From contig JAZQIU010000054.1 of assembly GCA_045541255.1 (NCBI GenBank), forward strand, positions 1 through 12,140: DNA of 12,140 nt. The letters run 5' to 3'. Of the stretch, positions 6,208-12,140 are shown piece by piece. Every line of letters begins with the position of its first letter. The first letter of the stretch is position 1. A program made the position numbers and the translations under genes. The notes below the pieces were generated by a model. That model searched no databases. It was not told the origin of the DNA and was given only the letters and a program-made list of their open reading frames with translations. Origin of the DNA: UMGS1124 sp045541255 (GTDB lineage: Bacteria > Bacillota_I > Bacilli_A > RF39 > UBA660).

Positions 6208-6573
6208 ATGGCAAAAAAAAGTTTAACTGAACAAGCACAAGAAATTATAAGAATTGCAGAAGAAAGTGGTGTGCAATCCAATTTCTTTTTTATTACTACT
6301 TTTAAAAGGTACCAGGTACAATTAAATATATTGACAGAACTTGAAAAAACCATGAAAGCAGAAGGCATGTTAGTTACTAAGGAATATGTAAAAGGTAGAA
6401 AAAATTTATATTCTAGCCCTGCAGTAGCTGAATATAATAAAACTACAGATAGTGCAAATAAGACAGTTGCTTGTTTAATGAAAATCATTAGGAACTTTAA
6501 TGTTGAAGATTCTGCAGATGATGAGGACCCATTATTAAAAATGATTAATGGCAGTGATGAGGATGAATCATAA
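6208..6573 (+). CDS. terS: Phage terminase small subunit, P27 family
   Basis: The start at ATG 6208 has AGAAGAAGGTG ending about six bases upstream; a GTG at 6199 lies inside that site. The 121-residue product begins MAKKSLTEQAQEI and carries the characteristic P27 stretch SNFFFITTFKRYQVQL, then LVTKEYVKGRKNLY and TTDSANKTVACLMKIIRNF, with an acidic tail (DSADDEDP...). The small subunit recognises packaging-site DNA and recruits the large subunit. It lies 23 bases after the formyltransferase and overlaps terL, consistent with translational coupling. If the C-rich element at 2934-2988 is the packaging site, terS is separated from it by the cassette. Confidence 0.92.
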   Translation: MAKKSLTEQAQEIIRIAEESGVQSNFFFITTFKRYQVQLNILTELEKTMKAEGMLVTKEYVKGRKNLYSSPAVAEYNKTTDSANKTVACLMKIIRNFNVEDSADDEDPLLKMINGSDEDES

Positions 6574-8242
6574 TAAAGCTTACGACTTTTGTAAGAAAAC
6601 CGTTAGATTGAAAACTACACCAAAATATGTCCGTTTGCAGATGAAAGAATTTATAAAAATATGTGAGGGTAAAGATAAAAAATATATTGTAAGTGAAAAA
6701 AAATTAAAACAGTTAGAAAATATACTTAAACTTTTAATAATGCCTAAAGGCTTAAAAGCTGGTAAAAGTTTATATGAATGTACCACTGGATATCAGTGGT
6801 TATTTTATGTGGCAATATTATGCACTGTTTATAGGGATAACCCCAATAAAAGAAGATATGAAACTGGAATATTAGAAATATGTAGAAAAAATTTTAAAAC
6901 ATATACGATTGCTACAATATTTATTTTATTATTTTTAACAGAACCTAATTTTAGTAAATTTTATTCTGTTGCACCTGATGGTTCTTTATCAAGGGAAATC
7001 AGGGAAGCTATAAGTGAAACAATTAGATCTAGTCCATTAATATATGAATTTAAAAATAAAAAAAGATTTAAATTGTTAAGGGATTATATAAAATTTAACC
7101 CAACACAAACAATATATAGCCCACTTAGTTATTCAACTTCCAGAATGGACGGTAAATTACCTAATGCATTCTGTGCAGATGAAGTTGGGGCATTACCTAA
7201 TTCTTACCCTATACATGCTATGAGGTCAGGGCAATTAAATATATTAAATAAATTGGGTTTTATTATTTCTACTAAGTACCCAACTATGAATAATCCGTTT
7301 GAAGAAGAAGTTAGTTATTCTAAAAAAGTATTAGATGGCATCGAAAAAGACGAAACAAGATTTTCTCTTTTATATGAACCAGATAATACACAAGGTTGGG
7401 AAACAAACGATTTAATATTACAGCAGGCAAATCCTGTTGCTTTAGAAATAAAAGAAATATGGAATGATTTAGTAAAGAAAAGGGCATATGCAATTGCTGT
7501 CGAAAATGCAAGGGAAAATTTTGTTACTAAGCATTGTAATATTATTTATCAAGGTGTAGGTACAGAAAGTTATATAGATGTTAGTGAAGTGATGGCCTGT
7601 AAGGTTGCTAATATTAATTGGTCTGGGAAAAAAGTTTATATTGGTGTTGACTTGGCTTTGACTAATGATAACTGTGCAGTGGCAATGGTTGCTGAAGAAG
7701 ACAATGCAATACTGGCAGATGTAATTGCATTTATACCAGAAGGCAGGATTGAAGAAAAAAATAAATATGAAAAAATAAATTATAATGATTTTATAAAAAC
7801 TTTAAAGTGTATTGCTTGTGGTGACAAAACTGTTGATTATAGTGTTATTGAAGATTTTGTATTTAATATAGAACAAAAATACAATGTTACTATTATGTCT
7901 ATTGGTTATGATAGATATAATGCTTTATCGTCTGCACAAAAATGGAATAAAGAATATAATACGATTCAAATAAGACAGCATAGTGATACATTACATAGTC
8001 CAACTAAATTATTGTATGAAAAAATACTAAATAGAAAGTTTAAATATGAACCTAATAAGTTATTAGAAATAAATTTTGAAAATGCAAGATGTACATATGA
8101 TACCAATATGAACAGGTATATTACAAAAAAAAGAAGTCAAGGTAAAGTTGATATGGTAATGGCTTTGATTAATGCTGTTTATTTGCTACAACAAGATATA
8201 TTTTTAGAAAATGATGATTTCTTTGTACAAATAATTAAATAA
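6548..8242 (+). CDS. terL: Phage terminase large subunit (ATPase-nuclease)
   Basis: The outermost ATG is 6548; ATGs at 6557 and 6563 are in frame and no ribosome site decides between them. The last gives MNHNKAY and is plausible. All overlap terS. From 6548, the ATPase has an atypical P-loop CRKNFKT (112-118) where many relatives read RKNGKT; I recall the Phe form from this Terminase_1 subgroup. SKFYSVAPDGSLSRE follows, then Walker B FCADE (D211, E212) and STKYP as the coupling motif. The C-terminal RNase H-like nuclease has D368 (GVDLA), D455 (GYDRY) and D535 (KVDMVMA) as likely metal ligands. The protein powers DNA translocation into the procapsid and cuts the concatemer, with TerS, HNH and portal as partners. 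At 564 residues it is of normal length and looks intact. Confidence 0.95.
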   Translation: MAVMRMNHNKAYDFCKKTVRLKTTPKYVRLQMKEFIKICEGKDKKYIVSEKKLKQLENILKLLIMPKGLKAGKSLYECTTGYQWLFYVAILCTVYRDNPNKRRYETGILEICRKNFKTYTIATIFILLFLTEPNFSKFYSVAPDGSLSREIREAISETIRSSPLIYEFKNKKRFKLLRDYIKFNPTQTIYSPLSYSTSRMDGKLPNAFCADEVGALPNSYPIHAMRSGQLNILNKLGFIISTKYPTMNNPFEEEVSYSKKVLDGIEKDETRFSLLYEPDNTQGWETNDLILQQANPVALEIKEIWNDLVKKRAYAIAVENARENFVTKHCNIIYQGVGTESYIDVSEVMACKVANINWSGKKVYIGVDLALTNDNCAVAMVAEEDNAILADVIAFIPEGRIEEKNKYEKINYNDFIKTLKCIACGDKTVDYSVIEDFVFNIEQKYNVTIMSIGYDRYNALSSAQKWNKEYNTIQIRQHSDTLHSPTKLLYEKILNRKFKYEPNKLLEINFENARCTYDTNMNRYITKKRSQGKVDMVMALINAVYLLQQDIFLENDDFFVQIIK

Positions 8243-8255
8243 AGGAGGTGATAAA

Positions 8256-9491
8256 ATGAAATTATTTAATTTATTAAAAAAAAGGGCAGATGAATTGCCA
8301 ACAAATAATAAGCCAGAAGAATCAGCAAGTGATATGTTATTGAAAGCTATCCTAAGGGGAGAAACGATTGATAAAGATAAAGCTATGTCATTACCTGCAG
8401 TAGCAAGTGCTGTAGATAGAATATGTAATACAGTAGCTATGATACCTATAAGGTTATATCGTGAAGTAAAGGATGAAATAACTGGTAAAACTAAAGTAGA
8501 AGAAGTAAAAGATGATTCCAGGGTAAAATTATTAAATATTGATCCAGGTGATACATTAGATGCATTTCAATTAAGAAAAGCATGGGTACAAGATTATTTA
8601 TTAGATAAAGGTGGGTATCTTTTTATAGAAAAACAAAAAAATAAATTTAAAAGTTTAAGATATGTTGATGCTTCAAGTGTTTCTATTAATATAAATACTG
8701 ACCCAATATTTAAAGATTTAACATATATGGTAAATGGTAAAACTTATGAAACATTTAATTTTGTAACTATCTTAAGGAGCACTAAAAACGGTGGGTCAGG
8801 TAAAAGTGTTATTGGTGAGGTTTCAACTGCAATAGAAAATGCATATCAAACATTAATGTATGAACTAGGTTTAGTAAAGACTGGTGGGGCAAAAAAAGGT
8901 TTCATAACTTCACAAAGAAAATTAGGTGAAAAAGAAATAACCTTATTAAAACAAGCCTGGTCAAACCTTTATTCAAATAAAAGTGAAAATGCCATAGTTT
9001 TAAATGAAGGTATGGATTTTAAAGAAGGGTCTAGTACAACTGTAGAATTGCAATTAAATGAAAGAAAGAAAACCTTACAGGAAGAAATAGACCATATATT
9101 CCATAATAAGGAAAATTTTGATGAATTTATGAAAGAAGCTATTATGCCAATATTAACAGCAATAAAAATAGCTTTAAATAAAGACTTACTACTTGAAAAA
9201 GAAAAGGAGTCTTTTTATTTTGAATTTGATACGAGAGAAATAAGCCGTGGCAATATTAAAGAAAGATATGAAGCTTATAAAATAGCTTCTGAAACTGGTT
9301 GGATATCTAAAAATGAAATAAGGTATTTAGAAGATTATGACAGCATAGAAGGATTAGATGTTATAACTTTAAACCTTGGTAATGTAGTGTTTGATACTAT
9401 CAGTGGTAAATACTATACACCAAATACTAATTCAATAGTAGATATGCATAAAGCCGGTGAAGGAGGTGATACAAATGAAGGTGGAAGTTAG
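8256..9491 (+). CDS. HK97-family phage portal protein
   Basis: An ideal AAAGGAGGTG site (8241-8250) precedes the ATG at 8256. The 411-residue product is of normal portal length. It begins MKLFNLLKKRADE and shows the family block AMSLPAVASAVDRICNTVA (43-61), IPIRLYR, then the YLLDKGGYLFIEK region and a long helical part with YEAYKIASETGWISKNEIR near the end. Twelve copies form the ring at the capsid vertex through which the terminase pumps DNA and to which the head-tail connectors attach. It is followed by an overlapping protease gene, the standard order in HK97-type head modules. Confidence 0.93.
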   Translation: MKLFNLLKKRADELPTNNKPEESASDMLLKAILRGETIDKDKAMSLPAVASAVDRICNTVAMIPIRLYREVKDEITGKTKVEEVKDDSRVKLLNIDPGDTLDAFQLRKAWVQDYLLDKGGYLFIEKQKNKFKSLRYVDASSVSININTDPIFKDLTYMVNGKTYETFNFVTILRSTKNGGSGKSVIGEVSTAIENAYQTLMYELGLVKTGGAKKGFITSQRKLGEKEITLLKQAWSNLYSNKSENAIVLNEGMDFKEGSSTTVELQLNERKKTLQEEIDHIFHNKENFDEFMKEAIMPILTAIKIALNKDLLLEKEKESFYFEFDTREISRGNIKERYEAYKIASETGWISKNEIRYLEDYDSIEGLDVITLNLGNVVFDTISGKYYTPNTNSIVDMHKAGEGGDTNEGGS

Positions 9492-10101
9492 GAACGGCAA
9501 AATAATTATAGATGGCTATGTAAATGCTGTCGAAAGGGTTTCAAAAATATTGTGTGATACCAGAGGGCAATTTGTTGAAAGAATACGATCAGGTGTATTT
9601 CAAAAAGCCTTGGAAAGAGCTGAAAATGTATTAGTTTTGTTAAACCACGAGAGGGACAGGGAATTAGCTGATACTAAAAGTGGCAAAGCAAGGTTATACG
9701 AAGACAATATAGGCTTAAGGGCAATAGTGGAAATTGATGACCCAGAAGTCATACAAAAAGCCAAAGATAATAAATTAAGAGGCTGGTCTTTTGGCTTTTT
9801 ATGTAATAAAGAAGACCGTAAGGTTAATGATGATGGTATCGAAGAAAGAATAGTTAGGGATTTAGAATTATTAGAAGTATCAATTATTGATGATAGAAAA
9901 TACCCTGCTTATATTGGTACTAGCATTGAAATGAGGGACGACCAAGTCCAACTTATAGAATACCGTGGTGAAGAATCACAAACAGTAGATATAAGACAAG
10001 AAATTAAAGAAGAGCCTGAACAACATGCCAATAAGGAAGTTGTCAAAATAGATTATTCAGATTATGAAAAAAGATTAGAAAAAATAAGGGAGGAGAATTA
10101 A
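9475..10101 (+). CDS. HK97-type prohead protease (peptidase family U35/S78)
   Basis: ATG 9475 is chosen because GAAGGAGGTGA (9460-9470) lies at ideal distance, within the portal gene; the gene overlaps the portal by 17 bases. The 208-residue protein has the expected catalytic positions: H58 in LLNHERD, S105 in RGWSFGF, and an acidic residue (E134) in LLEVSII, resembling the His-Ser-Glu arrangement of the HK97 protease. The fold core spans about 1-150; the tail is charged, as usual for a self-cleaving assembly protease. It would degrade the delta (scaffold) domain of the adjacent major capsid protein during maturation. Family assignment is secure. Confidence 0.93.
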   Translation: MKVEVRNGKIIIDGYVNAVERVSKILCDTRGQFVERIRSGVFQKALERAENVLVLLNHERDRELADTKSGKARLYEDNIGLRAIVEIDDPEVIQKAKDNKLRGWSFGFLCNKEDRKVNDDGIEERIVRDLELLEVSIIDDRKYPAYIGTSIEMRDDQVQLIEYRGEESQTVDIRQEIKEEPEQHANKEVVKIDYSDYEKRLEKIREEN

Positions 10102-10103
10102 AA

Positions 10104-11288
10104 ATGAATCTAAAAGCATTAACTGAACAAAAAGCAGAAAAACAAAACGAAATGGAAACTTTACTAAATAATGTAAAGGCAGAAGAAAGGGCATTTACTG
10201 AAGAAGAAAATGAACTATTCAAAAAATTAGAAAGTGAAATTGGTTTAATTAATGAAACCATTACTGCTATTACAAAAGGCAGGGATTTAATCGAAGAACC
10301 AACACCAGAGCAAAAGGAAGAAGAAAAAAAGGAGGAAGAAGAAATGAAAGAAAATGAAGAAAGAGCATTGCAAGAAGAAAAAGCATTTGAAAGCTATATT
10401 AGAGGTGTTATTTTAGAAGAAAGAGCAGATATTAATTTAACAAAAGGTGATAACGGTGCTGTTATACCGGTAACTATTGCCAAAAAAATTATTAAACAAG
10501 TTTATGATATCTGTCCTATTCTAGAAAAATCAACTAAGTATAATATTAAGGGTAAGTTAGAAATTCCATATTATTCTGAAACATCTGATGCTAAAGTAAA
10601 TATGGCATATGCAACAGAATTTAAATCATTAGAAAGCAATGTAGGTAAATTTACTAGCATAGAATTAACTGGCCATTTAGCAGGTGCCTTAGCTAAAATT
10701 TCTAAATCATTAGTAAACAATAGTGATTTTAATATAGTAAATGAAGTAATTAATATTATGTCAGAATCTATAGCATTATTTGTTGAAAATGAATTAATAA
10801 ATGGTACAGAAGGAAAAGTAACAGGTTTAGATAAAGGGGTTAAATTAATTGTTACAGCAGAAAGTGCTAATGCTATTACTGCTGATGAAGTAATTAAAAC
10901 CAAAAGAAAGGTAAAACAAAAATTTCAAAAGAATGCAGTTTGGTTAATGTCACCAGAAACATTAACTGCAATTTCATTATTGAAAGATGCTAATGATAGA
11001 TATTTGTTACAAGATGATATAACAAGTGATTTTGGTTATACATTACTTGGAAAACCTGTTTATGAAACTGATAATATGAAAGATATTGGTGCAGGTAATA
11101 CTGCTATTTTTTATGGGGATTTATCTGGTTTAGCTACTAAATTTACAGAAGAAGTAGAAATGGAAGTTTTAAGGGAAAAATATGCTGACCAACATGCTAT
11201 TGGTGTAGTTGCATGGATGGAATTTGATGCTAAAGTTGAAGATGCACAAAAGATTTCTAAATTAGTTTGTCCAGGGACAGCTGAATAA
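10104..11288 (+). CDS. HK97-fold major capsid protein with N-terminal delta/scaffold domain
   Basis: The ATG at 10104 follows AGGGAGGAG (10087-10095). The 394-residue product begins with a charged coiled-coil region (about 1-95) typical of the cleavable delta domain. A very Lys/Glu-rich stretch (70-80) follows within it. The HK97 core begins near ESYIRG and contains IPVTIAKKIIKQV, KLEIPYYSETSDA, an SKSLVNNS segment and a C-terminal RYLLQDDITSDFGYTLLGKPVY block. The adjacent protease probably cuts near residues 88-95, though the exact site cannot be read. An in-frame ATG at codon 81 (10344) is preceded by GGAGG (10331-10335), so internal initiation giving a scaffold-less form is conceivable. 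This may simply be a by-product of Lys/Glu codons. Family call is secure. Confidence 0.94.
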   Translation: MNLKALTEQKAEKQNEMETLLNNVKAEERAFTEEENELFKKLESEIGLINETITAITKGRDLIEEPTPEQKEEEKKEEEEMKENEERALQEEKAFESYIRGVILEERADINLTKGDNGAVIPVTIAKKIIKQVYDICPILEKSTKYNIKGKLEIPYYSETSDAKVNMAYATEFKSLESNVGKFTSIELTGHLAGALAKISKSLVNNSDFNIVNEVINIMSESIALFVENELINGTEGKVTGLDKGVKLIVTAESANAITADEVIKTKRKVKQKFQKNAVWLMSPETLTAISLLKDANDRYLLQDDITSDFGYTLLGKPVYETDNMKDIGAGNTAIFYGDLSGLATKFTEEVEMEVLREKYADQHAIGVVAWMEFDAKVEDAQKISKLVCPGTAE

Positions 11289-11599
11289 TGTTTACAGTAC
11301 TTAAAAGTTTTAGTGGTAAAGTTTCTGGCTCTAAAGGTCATGTTATTGAAATAAAAAATAAAAACATAATAGCTGACCTTTTAAGGGCTGGTTATATAGA
11401 AGAATATACAGAAAAAAATAAAAATCAAGCTGAATTAAAAAAAGAAAACGAAACACTAAAAAAGGAATTGGAAGAACTAAAAAAAGAAATCGAAGCATTA
11501 AATGCACAATTAGCAGAAACAACAAATGTAGATAAAACTACAAATGATAAGGATCTAGAAACACCAATAGATCCACAAGATAATCAAAAAGATAAATAA
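11288..11599 (+). CDS. Small coiled-coil phage protein of unknown function, head module
   Basis: The ATG at 11288 overlaps the capsid stop by one base, so translation is probably coupled. The 103-residue protein has a short beta-like N-terminal unit (FTVLKSFSGKV ... IIADLLRAGYIEEY, about 2-40), followed by a strongly predicted coiled coil (about 45-78, ELKKENETLKKELEELKKE) and a polar acidic tail. Similar small proteins occur directly after capsid genes in Firmicutes siphophages, but I do not know an established function. The N-terminal unit could bind the capsid or connector while the coiled coil oligomerises; that is inference. There are no catalytic motifs. Confidence 0.75.
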   Translation: MFTVLKSFSGKVSGSKGHVIEIKNKNIIADLLRAGYIEEYTEKNKNQAELKKENETLKKELEELKKEIEALNAQLAETTNVDKTTNDKDLETPIDPQDNQKDK

Positions 11600-11643
11600 G
11601 GTCATTAGTTGTTCAGGCAAGGCCTCAAAGAAGGAGGAAACTA

Positions 11644-11931
11644 ATGAAAGTAAGTACAATTACATGTAATGATATAGCAAATTATATCAGGTTACAAGAA
11701 GTAGATGAAGCAGATAAGAAATTACTTAATGCTTTAATAAGTATTGCTAAAAAGTTTATTACAGAAAATACGGGTGTAACGGAATTAGATGAGTACGACG
11801 ATTTTTTAATTGTTGTTTTTATTTTATGCCAAGACATGTATGATAATAGAACTTTATATGTAGATAAAACTAATTTAAATAAAGTTGTTGAAACCATACT
11901 TGGAATGCACTCTAGGAACAATATATGTTAA
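11644..11931 (+). CDS. Head-tail connector protein (gp6-like)
   Basis: AAGGAGG (11631-11637) precedes the ATG at 11644 at good distance. The 95-residue protein is all-helical in appearance. It matches the gp6-like connector family: an opening DIANYIRLQEVDEADKKLLNALISIAKKFI, then TGVTELDEYDDFLIVVFILCQDMYDNR. Relatives (HK97 gp6, SPP1 gp15) form a ring under the portal that extends the DNA channel and carries the head-closure protein. Position directly before a head-closure gene, with a seven-base overlap, agrees with this. The family call is good. Confidence 0.88.
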   Translation: MKVSTITCNDIANYIRLQEVDEADKKLLNALISIAKKFITENTGVTELDEYDDFLIVVFILCQDMYDNRTLYVDKTNLNKVVETILGMHSRNNIC

Positions 11932-12140
11932 ACCCAGGTAAATATAGTAAAAAAATATCAATATATAAGGTAGCTATAAAGGACGATAGTGCAGGGTTTA
12001 AAAATAACCAAGATACTCTTGTCCTGACTACTTGGGCTAATGTAAAAACTACAAAGGGGTTTACACTAATAGCAAGTAATAGTGATTTTGAAAAAGCTTA
12101 TACTAACTTCACAATTCGTTATCCTAAAACAGAAATAACA
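11925..12140 (+). CDS. Head-closure / head-tail joining protein, 3'-truncated by window edge
   Basis: This frame opens at ATG 11925, overlapping the connector gene by seven bases, and is open for 72 codons to the window end. It encodes MLNPGKYSKKISIYK, then WANVKTTKGFTLIA, SDFEKAY and TNFTIRYP. These blocks are typical of the phage head-tail joining family (SPP1 gp16/HK97 gp7-like head-completion proteins), a small beta-barrel that docks beneath the connector ring and closes the DNA channel. The usual length is about 105-115 residues, so about a third is missing. Order and overlap support the call. Confidence 0.85.
   Translation, partial: MLNPGKYSKKISIYKVAIKDDSAGFKNNQDTLVLTTWANVKTTKGFTLIASNSDFEKAYTNFTIRYPKTEIT

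Noticed and set aside
6782..6800. Perfect inverted repeat ACCACTG / CAGTGGT with a five-base spacer inside terL
   Set aside because: Seven-base arms are expected by chance in 12 kb. It lies within conserved terL coding sequence and no T-run follows directly.
6884..6904. Terminase P-loop reads RKNFKT instead of RKNGKT, suggesting a broken ATPase
   Set aside because: The Phe variant is one I recall from this terminase subgroup, and all other ATPase and nuclease motifs are intact, so it is unlikely to be a defect.
10310..10382. GAA/GAG-rich tract resembling a microsatellite repeat
   Set aside because: It is the Lys/Glu-rich linker of the capsid delta domain with irregular codons, not a tandem repeat of fixed unit.

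Overview
The window is AT-rich, every supported gene lies on the + strand, and many genes are preceded by strong GGAGG-type ribosome binding sites. Together with the protein families seen, this points to a temperate phage or prophage of a low-GC Firmicute, most likely a Clostridium-like host. The host is inferred from composition and family resemblance only. From about 2.5 kb onward the region is the late (DNA packaging and head) module of an HK97-type siphophage.

Layout. (1) 1-2464: the 3' part of a divergent FtsK/SpoIIIE-type DNA translocase that is open at the left edge, a zinc-ribbon membrane protein, and a small lipoprotein. (2) 2465-3044: a candidate promoter and a weak terminator-like hairpin, an HNH endonuclease gene, then a C-rich intergenic element placed where cos sites of Gram-positive HK97-like phages usually lie. 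(3) 3045-6184: a tightly packed four-gene cassette encoding an SPL-like radical SAM protein, a ParB/sulfiredoxin-fold protein, an ABC ATPase fused to a GNAT acyltransferase (resembling the archaeal/bacterial group COG2401), and a formyltransferase-fold enzyme. (4) 6208-12140: P27-type small terminase, large terminase, HK97 portal, prohead protease, major capsid protein, a small coiled-coil protein, a gp6-like head-tail connector, and the start of a head-closure/head-tail joining protein that runs off the right edge.

The structural module is conventional. HNH, TerS, TerL, portal and protease are the known packaging and procapsid partners, followed by capsid and connector genes. The unusual part is the four-gene cassette between the HNH/cos region and the terminase genes. 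Its genes abut or overlap by one base, so they are probably co-translated and functionally linked. No ABC permease and no DNA methyltransferase lies nearby. The enzyme set (radical SAM chemistry, a DNA-associated ParB fold, an ATPase-driven acyltransferase and a formyl-transfer fold) is best explained as a candidate hypermodification system. Phage DNA is the most plausible target because of the packaging-gene context and the precedent of the GNAT-like Mom protein of phage Mu. This function is inferred, not shown.

No tRNA, rRNA, CRISPR array, insertion sequence or integrase was seen. No gene-free stretch exceeds 300 bases; the two largest gaps (about 100 bases each) hold the regulatory and cos candidates listed.
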